The translations under genes were made by a program, and so were the position numbers. From assembly GCA_965205225.1 (NCBI GenBank), contig CBDBFZ010000002.1, positions 806,001-870,000 on the forward strand: a stretch of DNA of 64,000 nucleotides, written 5' to 3'. Numbering within the stretch: position 1 is the first letter of the stretch; every line of letters begins with the position of its first letter. The stretch is from Litorimonas sp965205225 (GTDB taxonomy: Bacteria > Pseudomonadota > Alphaproteobacteria > Caulobacterales > Maricaulaceae). Shown here one piece after another: positions 18,301 through 26,636 of this stretch. The notes under the pieces were generated by a model. It was not told the origin of the DNA, ran no database searches, and worked only from the letters and a program-made list of their open reading frames with translations.

Positions 18301-18659
18301 AAGCTCACCGGCCAAAACCAGCCAAACCAGATGAACAGCCCGCAAGGCTAGGCGGAGCAGACCTTGATCGACCCGCGCCAATGCCAGGGGGTGATCCGGG
18401 TGGTGATCCGGCTGCCACACCCGAAAAGAAACCCACGCGTTTCGTCGGTACTGTCATGATCTCTGCCGACCGGCCAGCGCGCGACATCCGCCAGATCGTG
18501 GAAGCAATTATCGAGCAGCTGACCACACTTCCAGACAGTGAAGTATCTCTGAAACTAGAGATTGATGCCGAGGTGCCCTCCGGTCTGGATCGCGCAAAAG
18601 TACGAACTTTGGTCGAGAACGCAATGACGTTGGGTTTCATCGACAAATCTATCAAGTGA
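15360..18659 (+). CDS. DUF499 ATPase with N-terminal Swt1-like HEPN domain (antiphage-associated)
   Basis: 1,099 residues. The N-terminal 120 residues end in VEVRNKLSHNE with an Rx4H motif at 93-98, as in Swt1-type HEPN domains that begin DUF499 proteins. Then a P-loop ATPase: NFGGGKTHSM (Walker A, about 248-257) and CLILIDEWVAYL (Walker B, about 358-369), followed by a long helical region with LNQTFSRVE and TRGVLRMMAQ, features of DUF499. Low-complexity Pro/Gly/Asp-rich linker near residues 985-1020 precedes a compact C-terminal domain. Likely the nucleotide-driven core of the cassette. Last gene; 490 bases of remnant DNA follow. Confidence 0.85.
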   Translation: MAKSTRQHVFDGMELLPAGLIPFVEKRLESQITGHWQPKVQNKLPKLRVGKNGQFEWDQSALLNAMDRFWMEAFKDVLGRAERSIVNELVEVRNKLSHNEKFSYDDAERALDSMRRLMESISAGETAAEISKMRETILRTKYAELTRNEERRKTPRSDISVKTASGLMPWREVVEPHQDVAMGEFQQAEFAADLAKVHNGSAPPEYRDPVGFFSRTYLTGGLSELLISAAKRLSGAGGDPVVELQINFGGGKTHSMLALYHMVGETPVEDLPGLDQLLSGTELTVPKQINRAILVGTSRGPQDVISLKGGREIRTSWGELAWQLGGAEAFDRIAKQDESGIAPGSDLLEAIFRTCAPCLILIDEWVAYLRQIYKVEGLPSGSFDANLTFVQALTEAVKASPGTLLVASLPASQIEVGGKGGQEALTRLNQTFSRVESSWRPASQEESYEIVRRRLFKEIPGDKHHHKDNALKQFAKLYRENINEFPQGCADEDYRRKLEKAYPIHPELFDQLYTSWGSLEKFQRTRGVLRMMAQVIHELWMGNDPSVMIMPGSVEIGSARVEPELLHYLDASWQSIIAGDVDGKISTPYKIDQSAPNLNKYSATRRIARAIFMGTAPTHGQANKGLDDKQINLGVVQPGERPAIFGDALRRLTNQAKFMHSDLGRYWYSESASLNRIAADRAGQFEEAHVLMEIDKALTRYINGLGDRGHFDAVQVAPGSSSDVPDEPGGVRAVILGVAHPHTGREGSEALAEAKDILMQRGSTPRVYRNILVFLAAEQRQLDNLKAAMRSALAWAEIVHETDRLNLTQSDSALAKAKLAEGNETLTTRLKEAWCYLLYPVQESAQADLEWIWAKVPAQDGVLARASKKLVRDEGLLPELGPARLDRELQKYIWNGKDHLSLKDLWDYMNRYIYLPRVKTRSVIAKTVQSAVSGMFPGPFAYADRWDETGQAYMGLAISGTNNVQVVIDSDSVIIRPDVAEAHRPKPAKPDEQPARLGGADLDRPAPMPGGDPGGDPAATPEKKPTRFVGTVMISADRPARDIRQIVEAIIEQLTTLPDSEVSLKLEIDAEVPSGLDRAKVRTLVENAMTLGFIDKSIK

Positions 18660-18748
18660 TGGATAGTAGGGAATCAAATATGTTTACGGTTGCCCCAAAC
18701 ATTGTCAGCTTAAACTGATATAGGTAAGTTTTGGATAAAGTGGTAGCC

Positions 18749-18910
18749 TCATGCAGTGATCAATTCTCGCCATTCAACGAGAGCGGCCTCTCGCAGCGAC
18801 TTGGAGTATGTTCGATTTTCGAGATGGTTTTAATGGTTGAAGTGGTTGTAGATTGAGGCATGAATTGAGGTGAATGTCCGCCAGTGTTGAGGACCGCAGC
18901 CACATACCGC
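18749..18910 (-). pseudogene. Transposase C-terminal remnant (IS6-like)
   Basis: Minus-strand frame reads CGPQHWRTFTSIHASIYNHF, then an in-frame TAA, then a block ending in LREAALVEWRELITA and a stop. This is the C-terminal tail of an IS6-type DDE transposase ('...HASIxNHFN...R..AL.EWR.L'). The internal stop and lack of the catalytic core show it is dead. It marks the right border of the defence island. Confidence 0.55.
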
Positions 18911-18948
18911 ATCAGGCGAGGCGCTAGCTGGGGGGAACGACGCTGCAC

Positions 18949-19128
18949 CGCTCTGTATGGCTCTATAACCAGCAATTTCTGCAATCAGTTCTGGGCAATA
19001 AGCCGCCCTTGCAGGCGATGAAAAAATGGCACAAACTCAGGCCAGCAATGTTGAAAAACGACCCTAATTCCTTCCGGGACATGACATATAGGCGCACGAG
19101 ACTTAGGCAGCTCATAAGTTTCAAATAG
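18949..19128 (+). pseudogene. Transposase C-terminal remnant (IS481/IS3-like)
   Basis: Sixty codons to TAG 19128 read SVWLYNQQFLQSVLGNKPP followed by QAMKKWHKLRPAML, the typical tail 'LYN...P...LG..TP..A...W' of IS481 and IS3 integrase-type transposases. Nothing of the catalytic core remains upstream, where an opposing IS6-like stump is found. Confidence 0.5.
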
Positions 19129-19146
19129 ATGGCAGGGCTGACATAG

Positions 19147-20160
19147 ATGCCTGATTGCATCCGCAAAAATTTTTTAGGTTTTTCGCCAATGGCAGGGCTA
19201 AGCCTGCTGCTATTTCCACTGATTACGGCATGTAGTTCAATGATGATTGTGCCGTCGGAAAATTTCAACGAGCGGAAGGTGGATATCAGCATTCTGGTGA
19301 TCCACCACACATCGGCAAATTTCGAAGATTCTCTCAGAATATTGACGAAACCGTCTTCAAACTCCGTCAGTTCGCACTATCTTGTTCCCGATCCAAGCGA
19401 TGCGTCCTACACGGAAAACGATTTGCGCATTTATAGATTGGTTCCTGAACCGAAACGGGCCTGGCATGCCGGACGGAGCTATTGGGCCGGAAAAACTTCT
19501 CTCAATGATAGTTCGGTCGCCATTGAAGTCGTCAATCAGACCTATTGTGTCAAAGCCGACCTCCCACCCGTCAATGATGCTGAAAGCGGTCTCAGAATGC
19601 AGAACGGCACTGTAAAACATGTCACTGTCCAACCTGTGAAACGGTTTTGTTTCTACCCGGATTTTCCGGAGACGCAGTTTGCGGTTCTTGTCGATCTCAT
19701 CGACGCGATCTTGTCCCGAAACCCGCAGATCACAGCCACTAACATTGTGGGTCATTCGGACATTGCGCCTGACCGGAAAATTGACCCTGGACCGCGCTTT
19801 CCTTGGCAGCGCCTTTACAAGCTTGGCTATGGCGCATGGTTTGATGACGCGACGGCCATTAAATATTGGAACCGCTTTTTGAGTGACCCTGTCCCATTGG
19901 CATATGTTCAAAAGGCGCTTAATGCCTATGGCTATAAGATTGAAGAGACTGGCCTGTTGGACGGTCAAACCCGAAATGTTCTTCAGGCGTTTCAACTACA
20001 TTTTCGACCGTCCGAAATCACCGGGGAACCTTCGGTCGAAACGGTTTCCATATTATATGCTTTGATAGAGAAATACCGGGCGGAGAGGCTCGATGATCTG
20101 CTAGACTATCCGCAACCCCATCTGATGAGGACGCCCAGTGACCAAAACATTATGCCATAA
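19147..20160 (+). CDS. AmiD-like N-acetylmuramoyl-L-alanine amidase, lipoprotein
   Basis: 337 residues. A signal peptide ends in the lipobox LITAC (Cys29). The Amidase_2 domain has LVIHHTS with the zinc His at 53-54 and the pair GHSDIAPDRKIDPGPRFPW late in the domain (His and Asp ligands, Lys in between). A C-terminal peptidoglycan-binding helical domain follows (VQKALNAYGYKIEETGLLDG). It cleaves the lactyl-amide between muramic acid and stem peptides, on the periplasmic side of the outer membrane. Overlaps the next gene by 23 bases. With the dipeptidase, DUF819 protein and endopeptidase downstream it forms a muropeptide-salvage cluster. Confidence 0.85.
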   Translation: MPDCIRKNFLGFSPMAGLSLLLFPLITACSSMMIVPSENFNERKVDISILVIHHTSANFEDSLRILTKPSSNSVSSHYLVPDPSDASYTENDLRIYRLVPEPKRAWHAGRSYWAGKTSLNDSSVAIEVVNQTYCVKADLPPVNDAESGLRMQNGTVKHVTVQPVKRFCFYPDFPETQFAVLVDLIDAILSRNPQITATNIVGHSDIAPDRKIDPGPRFPWQRLYKLGYGAWFDDATAIKYWNRFLSDPVPLAYVQKALNAYGYKIEETGLLDGQTRNVLQAFQLHFRPSEITGEPSVETVSILYALIEKYRAERLDDLLDYPQPHLMRTPSDQNIMP

Positions 20161-21382
20161 GCATGCCGCTCTTGCCGTATCAGCTCTGATTCCGGCCAGC
20201 TGTACCACGACTGGAAACCATAGCATCGTTCCAAGCGCGAGTGAGGTTCATGACGCCGCTATGGTTCTGGATAGTCATGTTGATGTTGAACTGGATCTCA
20301 TTGCCGAGGATATGGACCCTTGGTCCAGCGGCAAGAGCCGGGCCACGATAGAGAAAATGAAATCGGGCGGCATGGATGGCGCATTTCTGATCGTCTTCTC
20401 TCCGCAAGGGGAGCTGACGGCTGAGGGTATCAGGACAGCTTCGGAAATTGCCGAACGGCGCTATACCGCCATTTCTCGCCTCACCGAAAAATATCCGGAT
20501 GATATAGAACTGGCCGTGACCGCCGACGATGCCCGCCGCATTCACAAGAGCGGCAAGCGCATTGCCTTGATCGGTATCGAGAATGCCTACCCATTCGGAT
20601 ATTCCACGCAGGAGATCGCAAAATGGGCCGAGCGCGGTGTTCGCTATGTGGGCATCACCCATGTCGGCCATAATCAGTTCGCCGACAGCTCCAATCCGAG
20701 TTATGCGCGCGGGGAAACCGAGACCCTATATGGCGGGCTATCGCCTTTGGGTGAAAGGCTCGTGACAGACCTCAATGATTATGGGGTGATCGTCGATATA
20801 TCCCACGCCTCCAAAGCAACATCGCTTCAGGCCATGGCACTCTCAAGGGCCCCCGTTCTGGCCTCGCATTCCGGCGTTTCGGGAGTATCGAAAAACCCTC
20901 GTAACCTAGATGATGAACAATTGGACGCGCTCGCCCGTAATGGCGGGGTCATCCACATTGTCGCCTATGGTCCCTATTTGAAAGATAAAACGCCCGAACA
21001 GAAAATGTTCGAGCTCAAAATTCGCAAGGAGATGGGTCTGGAAGACGATTTCGACTTTCTAGCCATGGATAGTGAAACAGAAGACCGGTTCGACAAAAAA
21101 ATGGCTGGCGCGAAATCTCTCGCGACCCCGGCCAATGTCGGCGATTTGATCGACCATGTCGATTATGTCGTCAGCAGGATCGGGATTGATCATGTCGGTA
21201 TTTCTTCGGACTTTGACGGTGGCGGCAGGATTGAAGGCTGGATGGATGCATCTGAGACACAGGCTGTGACCGAAGGACTGCTTTCCCGCGGCTATAGTCA
21301 GGCGGATATCGACAAGATCTGGGGCGGCAATCTGCTTCGGGTTCTGGAAACTGTCGAAAGACATGCCGAGTCCCGGCCCTAG
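20138..21382 (+). CDS. Membrane dipeptidase, peptidase family M19, lipoprotein
   Basis: 414 residues from GTG 20138. Signal peptide with lipobox PASC (Cys22). Metal-binding LDSHVDVE (His47, Asp49; typically DGHNDLP), GIENAYPFG with the bridging Glu, the THVGHN and ASHSGVSG histidines, and DHVGISSDFDGGG near the C-terminus mark the renal-dipeptidase family. Hydrolyses L-,L- or L-,D-dipeptides, here plausibly those released from cell wall by neighbours. Ends four bases before the DUF819 gene. Confidence 0.88.
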   Translation: MTKTLCHKHAALAVSALIPASCTTTGNHSIVPSASEVHDAAMVLDSHVDVELDLIAEDMDPWSSGKSRATIEKMKSGGMDGAFLIVFSPQGELTAEGIRTASEIAERRYTAISRLTEKYPDDIELAVTADDARRIHKSGKRIALIGIENAYPFGYSTQEIAKWAERGVRYVGITHVGHNQFADSSNPSYARGETETLYGGLSPLGERLVTDLNDYGVIVDISHASKATSLQAMALSRAPVLASHSGVSGVSKNPRNLDDEQLDALARNGGVIHIVAYGPYLKDKTPEQKMFELKIRKEMGLEDDFDFLAMDSETEDRFDKKMAGAKSLATPANVGDLIDHVDYVVSRIGIDHVGISSDFDGGGRIEGWMDASETQAVTEGLLSRGYSQADIDKIWGGNLLRVLETVERHAESRP

Positions 21383-21385
21383 AGA

Positions 21386-22549
21386 ATGATAACGTCCGGA
21401 TTTAGCTATCTCGCCATATTGTTCCTGATCTGCGGTGTGATTGCGGCCTTGGATGGGTCGGGGAGATATCAATTTTTCAAGATAGTTCCCGGTATCGTTA
21501 TCCTTTATTTCGCTGTCATGCTGCTCTCAACCTTCGGCCTTTGGACCAAGACGGAGAGCGTCAACACAACCTATAGTTCCGTCAAAGACAATTTGCTGCC
21601 GGCAATGATTTTCCTGCTCCTGCTCAAGGGTGATATTCGGCAAATCGCCGCCCTTGGCCCAAAAATGATTCTCGCCTTCATCACGGCGAGCGTCAGTATT
21701 GGCGTTGGCTTCGTCGTAGCTTTTCTAATTTTCAAGGCCTGGCTCCCAGAGACGGCCTGGATGACCTTTGCGGCCCTGAGCGGAAGCTGGATGGGAGGCA
21801 CGGCGAATATGGTCGCTGTGCAGGGTGCGCTGAGCATTCCCGACTCCAGCATGGGTTATACGCTCCTGATGGATTCGATCAATTACGCGATCTGGGTCAT
21901 GTTGCTGCTGGCCCTTGTTCCATTGTCACCGAAGTTCAACGCGTGGGCGAAAAGCAACACAAAGCTGATCGACAAGATCAGTGCCAAGATCGAAACCAAT
22001 CCGAAAGACCCGGATCGTAGGATCGATGCCGTCTCTTTCACGGTCCTGGTTGGCGCAGGTCTGGCGGCGTCAGCTTTGGCGCAATATCTGGCGGGATTCT
22101 TTCCCAGCTCCGATTTCTTTTCCAACCCGACATGGACAGTGCTTATCGTGACCCTAATGGGTGTTGTTGGTGCCATGACCCGGCTTGGCGGCGTGGCTGG
22201 ATCGGCTGAACTGGGCAATGTCCTGCTTTACGGTATTGTTGCGCTTATTGCCTCGCGCGCCAATTTTGCGGAACTGACCCAAGCGCCCCTATTCATCATA
22301 GCCGGATTCGTTATTCTGGGTGTCCACGGTCTGATCATGATGATCGCGGCGAAGGTTTTCCGGCTGGATCTGTTCTCATGCGGAGTGGCATCTCTGGCCA
22401 ATATTGGCGGGGTCGCATCTGCACCGATTCTGGCAGCCGCCTATTCCCGCGCGCTTATTTCAATCGGCGTTCTGATGGCGATGCTCGGATATATAATTGG
22501 AACGGCTGGCGGATTGCTGATCGGAAAAATCCTGTCCCTGCTAATGTGA
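21386..22549 (+). CDS. DUF819 family multi-pass membrane protein
   Basis: 387 residues with about ten to twelve hydrophobic helices. Family marks: SGSWMGGTANMVAVQ in the middle and SLANIGGVASAPILAAAYS near the end, two related re-entrant-loop-like segments typical of DUF819 (YjcL-like) proteins. Function of the family is not established; the inverted-repeat style suggests a secondary transporter. Its place between a periplasmic dipeptidase and an NlpC/P60 endopeptidase suggests uptake of peptidoglycan peptides or amino acids, which is inference. Confidence 0.82.
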   Translation: MITSGFSYLAILFLICGVIAALDGSGRYQFFKIVPGIVILYFAVMLLSTFGLWTKTESVNTTYSSVKDNLLPAMIFLLLLKGDIRQIAALGPKMILAFITASVSIGVGFVVAFLIFKAWLPETAWMTFAALSGSWMGGTANMVAVQGALSIPDSSMGYTLLMDSINYAIWVMLLLALVPLSPKFNAWAKSNTKLIDKISAKIETNPKDPDRRIDAVSFTVLVGAGLAASALAQYLAGFFPSSDFFSNPTWTVLIVTLMGVVGAMTRLGGVAGSAELGNVLLYGIVALIASRANFAELTQAPLFIIAGFVILGVHGLIMMIAAKVFRLDLFSCGVASLANIGGVASAPILAAAYSRALISIGVLMAMLGYIIGTAGGLLIGKILSLLM

Positions 22550-22557
22550 ACATTGTT

Positions 22558-23970
22558 ATGAGACCAGCATGTATTTTGATCTACACTATCTTCGCTCTGA
22601 TCAGTACGAGTTGCGCCACAGTTCAGCCTGTAGTTTCGAGTAAAGATTTGGGCTTTGATGATGGCTTTATATCCGATGTTATCGGCGTGAAGGAAAAACA
22701 TCTTTCGCCATCCTACTGGACGCAGCCTGATGGTGATCAGGTTATACTGACGCGATCAGAGATAGAGGCTTTCAACAGGACAAATACCCTCAAGGAACCG
22801 ACATTGAATGATGTGAGGGCCATGCCAGACGAGCTGTCTCGCGCTGAGCTGATCAAACATGTTCGCTCGATCAGTCAGATTCCGAACTATCTTCGTGTTT
22901 ATACAGACGGAACAGCTGTTACGGACGCAGATTTTGCACGTTACGAACGCATGCTGAATCTGGACAGCATCAAAGCGGCCAATCCCGTAGGTTTTGGACT
23001 CGCTGTAAAGCGGACGCCCATACGGACATATCCGACGGATGACCTGTTATTCAGTCACGATGCGGAGGACCGTGACATTGAGAGATTTCAGGAATCCACA
23101 CTCTTCCCCGGTGACCCCGTCGCGATTCTCCATCAAAGCGCCGATGATGAATGGGCGCTCATTCAGATGTATAATTATACGGCTTGGGTGCGCCTCTCCG
23201 ACATTGCCATTGGGACGCGGGACAATGTGTTCGATTACGCCGACGCCGATATTTTTCTACTGATTACAGGCGACAAGGTTTCGACGGTTTACAATCCAGA
23301 GGTCGCTGCCCTGTCGGAACTTTCACTCGATATGGGAGTCCGCGTTCCGCTCTCGCGCCCTAAAGCACTACAGAGCAACTTATATGGTCAGAATCCCTAT
23401 CTGCATCATATGATACTCTTGCCTGTGCGAGAAGCGGATGGCTCGCTGGATTTCAAACATGCGCTCATTCAGCGGAAGGCGGACGTCCATGTCGGATATC
23501 TGCCCTATACTCAGAATAATATCATCGAACAGTCATTCAAGTTTCTGGGCGAACGCTATGGATGGGGACATCGCTTCAATAGTCGTGATTGCACGGGCTT
23601 CGTGTTGGAGATCTACAAGACATTCGGGATAGTCCTGCCGCGCAATTCCGGCGATCAGAGAGACAGTGATATCGGGCTCAATGAACGATATGACAAAAAC
23701 AAGGACCAGGGCGCAAAAATCCAGCACTTGAAACGGGCGACGCCTGGTGATCTGGTCTATATTCCCGGTCATGTGATGATGGTTCTCGGCCAGTCCGAGG
23801 GAGAGCCCTTCGCGATCCATGATGTGCATGGCGTGAAATATAAACGACCGGACGGAACGCTCTATTCTGGTACATTGAACGGCGTTTCCGTCACGCCCAT
23901 AGTCCCGCTGGAATTCTCTTCGACCGAGTCATATGTCGATCGCATCCTATCGATCAAGACTATCAGATGA
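22558..23970 (+). CDS. SH3b-NlpC/P60 endopeptidase lipoprotein (YkfC-like)
   Basis: 470 residues from ATG 22558, chosen because a signal peptide follows directly (FALISTSCATVQ, lipobox Cys). Two bacterial SH3-like segments precede a C-terminal NlpC/P60 catalytic domain with SRDCTGFVLEIY (nucleophile Cys345), GHVMMVLG (His) and AIHDVHG. The LGERYGWG and LPRNSGDQ blocks fit gamma-D-glutamyl-diaminoacid endopeptidases, which cut stem peptides. Eight bases after DUF819. Last gene of the salvage operon. Confidence 0.88.
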   Translation: MRPACILIYTIFALISTSCATVQPVVSSKDLGFDDGFISDVIGVKEKHLSPSYWTQPDGDQVILTRSEIEAFNRTNTLKEPTLNDVRAMPDELSRAELIKHVRSISQIPNYLRVYTDGTAVTDADFARYERMLNLDSIKAANPVGFGLAVKRTPIRTYPTDDLLFSHDAEDRDIERFQESTLFPGDPVAILHQSADDEWALIQMYNYTAWVRLSDIAIGTRDNVFDYADADIFLLITGDKVSTVYNPEVAALSELSLDMGVRVPLSRPKALQSNLYGQNPYLHHMILLPVREADGSLDFKHALIQRKADVHVGYLPYTQNNIIEQSFKFLGERYGWGHRFNSRDCTGFVLEIYKTFGIVLPRNSGDQRDSDIGLNERYDKNKDQGAKIQHLKRATPGDLVYIPGHVMMVLGQSEGEPFAIHDVHGVKYKRPDGTLYSGTLNGVSVTPIVPLEFSSTESYVDRILSIKTIR

Positions 23971-24062
23971 TTTTGCGCGTCGCCTGATCTTCACGGCCTT
24001 TCTGGTCGCGCTCGGCGCTTATTCTCATCATCCAAGCGCAGTGAATTGAGAGCAGGTCTCGC

Positions 24063-24238
24063 GTGGGCATATTGATTTTCGGCCCTACCCGTATCAAAGC
24101 GAATATAGGCTGGTCGGATATAATGGCGCAGCCGACAGGCTTTGATGCGGTGATCGTCAATGGGCACGTGACCGATATTGCGTCGGGGTTCTGCGAAACC
24201 CGTCTATGGCAAGGCTTTGCGCAAAATGAAGGGTGACT
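24063..24238 (+). pseudogene. Amidohydrolase (D-aminoacylase-like) C-terminal remnant
   Basis: In one frame AQPTGFDAVIVNGHVTD, then after a shift KPVYGKALRKMKGD to a stop at 24238. That is the small C-terminal strand segment 'G...VIVNG.V...G...G..P.G..LR' of metal-dependent amidohydrolases such as N-acyl-D-amino-acid deacylases. The barrel is gone. It would have suited a cell-wall salvage cluster. Its last bases overlap the stop of the convergent serine hydrolase. Confidence 0.4.
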
Positions 24239-25859
24239 AATTGGCGACGCGCATAAACGTTAGATCCTGAAAATTGAAACTCCAATCCCCGTCCGGATCG
24301 ACATGGCGCATTGTCGCACCGGATATATCTCCTTCGAAGTTCGTCTCGAACCGCATATACGCATCGGCGCGAAACTCTGGATCATCCCATTTCACGATAA
24401 ATGTGTTCAGATCAAACGGAGTTAATATGCCGGCCATCTTGACCATTTTACGGGACTGGAATCGGAGTTCATTTCCGGTTTGAAGAATATCGACTTCGCC
24501 GAACCAGGGATCTTCATATAGTCCTGCATATTCTGCAATCGGGCGGCTGACGGCTCCAGACCCTTGCACATTGTCATTGGAGGCTTCTAGGCGGGCGTCT
24601 TTTTCTGCCTTCCATTTGGCCTGAGCCTCGACATTATACTTTACCCAGTCCACGTCCGGCTGTCCCATATAGGCTTTCAAGACTGTCTGCATGACGGACG
24701 TTCGGGCTCCGGAGTTTGAGCCGTTATTCAGAATTATGACTCCCAGTTCAAGTTCAGGTATGAGCGCGAGATAGGCTTGGAAGCCCGAAAGTGTGCCCGT
24801 GTGTGAAATAAGTTCATAGCCATGCATGTCTTCCTTTCGCCATCCGAGCGCATAGGTCTTGAAATGGGTTTGATTCAACTCGCGCTCGACACGGCTCACG
24901 CGCAGGATCGTTTGCGATGTCCACATTTCATCGCGTTGTTGCTCACTGAAAATACGTTTGCCATTGGGTCCAACGCCGCCTGCAAGCTGCGTGAGCATCC
25001 ATATGTTCATACCTTCAATGTTGCAGACGATTCCGCCGGCGGCCGCTGATAGATTCGAGGCGTTCTCAATTCTGTTTCGCGTGATTTCCGTCATGACTTG
25101 ATCAATCAGGGCGTAAGGTATGGCCATCTGGTCGCGCTTGGAGGCAGGCACATCCCCCGCATGGCATTCCATGCCGAGTGGATCCAGAATACGGGATTGA
25201 ACGAGAGTTTCCCACGACATATCCGCCGCCGCCGCCGCGACTTCTCCGGCGACAATATAGAGCAGATTGTCATAGGCATATTCGCTACGAAAACTGCTGA
25301 CCGGCTTCAGGTGACGCAGGTTGTGGATCAGTTCCATGCGGGTAAACCCGGACGGTTCCGGCCATAACATTAAATCGCCCGCGCCGAGGCTGAGACCGCT
25401 CCGATGCGTAAGAAGATCGCGTATTGTGAACTCTCCTGTCACCCAGGGATCGGACATACGAAAACCCGGAAGGTAGTCGATCACCTTATCATCCCAGTGC
25501 AGAACGTCCTCATCGACCAGAACGGCGAGTGCGGCAGACGTGAAAGCTTTTGTCGTTGAGGCAATCCGGAATAGGGTCTCGTCGGTCACCTTTGCGCCAC
25601 TGACAATGTCACTCTGCCCGACACTGATCGAGAATTGGACCTGGCCTTTGTGGACGATACCGATGGCCATGCCCGGCGTGTCAAATTTCGTGAGAGCCTC
25701 TCTGGCGATAGACTCTATTTGGGCTGCAGTGACGGGTGAAGCATCCGTCTGGATGTTGAGGGAGGAATCCGATTGCGCGGCTGCGACCAGAATTGTGTTC
25801 CAGGCCATAAACCCAAGCATGGTCGTTCGAATCAGCTTGGACGTGAGTGTCTGTTTCAT
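24237..25859 (-). CDS. Serine hydrolase, beta-lactamase/D-alanyl carboxypeptidase fold
   Basis: 541 residues from ATG 25859, chosen since a signal peptide (LGFMAWNTILVAAAQS) follows. Penicillin-binding fold motifs: STTK (nucleophile Ser101, Lys104), YAYDN (Tyr motif) and the third motif SHTGTLSGF. A C-terminal lipocalin-like DUF3471-type domain (YAGLYEDPWFG...) follows. Such class C-like hydrolases act on D-amino-acid peptides or esters in the periplasm; many are not lactamases. It converges on the cell-wall salvage operon. Its start overlaps the stop of a two-helix small protein upstream. Confidence 0.87.
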   Translation of the reverse strand: MKQTLTSKLIRTTMLGFMAWNTILVAAAQSDSSLNIQTDASPVTAAQIESIAREALTKFDTPGMAIGIVHKGQVQFSISVGQSDIVSGAKVTDETLFRIASTTKAFTSAALAVLVDEDVLHWDDKVIDYLPGFRMSDPWVTGEFTIRDLLTHRSGLSLGAGDLMLWPEPSGFTRMELIHNLRHLKPVSSFRSEYAYDNLLYIVAGEVAAAAADMSWETLVQSRILDPLGMECHAGDVPASKRDQMAIPYALIDQVMTEITRNRIENASNLSAAAGGIVCNIEGMNIWMLTQLAGGVGPNGKRIFSEQQRDEMWTSQTILRVSRVERELNQTHFKTYALGWRKEDMHGYELISHTGTLSGFQAYLALIPELELGVIILNNGSNSGARTSVMQTVLKAYMGQPDVDWVKYNVEAQAKWKAEKDARLEASNDNVQGSGAVSRPIAEYAGLYEDPWFGEVDILQTGNELRFQSRKMVKMAGILTPFDLNTFIVKWDDPEFRADAYMRFETNFEGDISGATMRHVDPDGDWSFNFQDLTFMRVAN

Positions 25860-26041
25860 CCTATTGTCCTCTGACCAAGCTGATTGTTTCCGGCGATGCA
25901 GACAAGGAAGGCTATGGCTGTCCCGATGCACAGCTTGCATGAGAAGGCCAGGCCTTTCCAGCTCTCCGGTAGACCCAGAACATCCACAATGTAAGCCTGC
26001 TGCAACAGCGTCACGAGAACACCCACGGCGAGTGCGAACAT
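25856..26041 (-). CDS. Small two-helix membrane protein coupled to serine hydrolase
   Basis: Sixty-one codons from ATG 26041: two hydrophobic helices (FALAVGVLVTLLQQAYIV and SCKLCIGTAIAFLVCIAG) joined by a short polar loop. The TGA stop overlaps the ATG of the hydrolase (ATGA), a strong sign of coupling. The frame continues upstream into a sulfotransferase fossil on the other strand, so the start is uncertain. No family recognised. Confidence 0.45.
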   Translation of the reverse strand: MFALAVGVLVTLLQQAYIVDVLGLPESWKGLAFSCKLCIGTAIAFLVCIAGNNQLGQRTIG

Positions 26042-26055
26042 GACAGACCCAGAAG

Positions 26056-26304
26056 GCCCTTGAAGATCTGGATCGATATGAAGACATCGTTTTTGATCAG
26101 GAAAATCAGACCCGCCGCCTGCTATCCTTCTGCGATCTGGAATGGGATGAGGCGTGCTTACGATTTCATGAAATGCGGCGTCCATTGACAGTGCCAGTTC
26201 CGTTCAAGTCCGACGCGGACTTAATGCTGACGGAATTGGTCGGTGGAAAAATATGGAAAAAAGATCGATATTTAAAAGGTCGCTTTAGACAGGCTTCGTG
26301 TTGA
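26056..26304 (+). pseudogene. Sulfotransferase C-terminal remnant
   Basis: Reads YEDIVFDQENQTRRLLSFCD then LEWDEACLRFHEMRRP, matching the C-terminal segment of (TPR-)sulfotransferases where the peptide YE.L..D.....R.LL.F.gL.WD..CL.FH...R.V is conserved. The PAPS-binding N-terminus is absent, so this is a fragment. It continues open to a TGA at 26304. Confidence 0.55.
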
Positions 26305-26636
26305 ATGACCCTATGCAAGCCCAAATGCGGCCATGGCTTCATCCAGAAAAATTCGGCTTTCGGCGGCGATTGCAGGCGGTCCCGCGTGATAGGGCTTGGG
26401 TGGCTGGGGTGTGGCCGTCACAGCATGAACAATCTGTGCGTTGATTTGCGGCAGATGCCACATTCCGCCATATATGCCATACGCTTCGCCGTGATGACCC
26501 AGGGATGAGTGGGGTCTGGTTATAACGAGATCCGGGACTCACGCATTGACGAAACACGCAAGGACTGAAGGGCTTCCTTCGGGTGCCCTCTCGGTTCCGC
26601 GTTTCAATCACAGTCTCGGCAAGTTAATGATATTGT
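26305..26636. other. Non-coding stretch, no feature recognised
   Basis: Three hundred and thirty bases between the sulfotransferase fossil and the YfbR-like gene. I see no family match in any frame and no RNA gene; it must contain the promoter of the downstream gene. Confidence 0.5.

Noticed and set aside
24237..25859. Serine hydrolase considered as a class C beta-lactamase resistance gene
   Set aside because: It has a long C-terminal lipocalin-like extension and sits by cell-wall salvage genes; fold motifs alone do not show lactamase activity, and no ampR-like regulator is adjacent.
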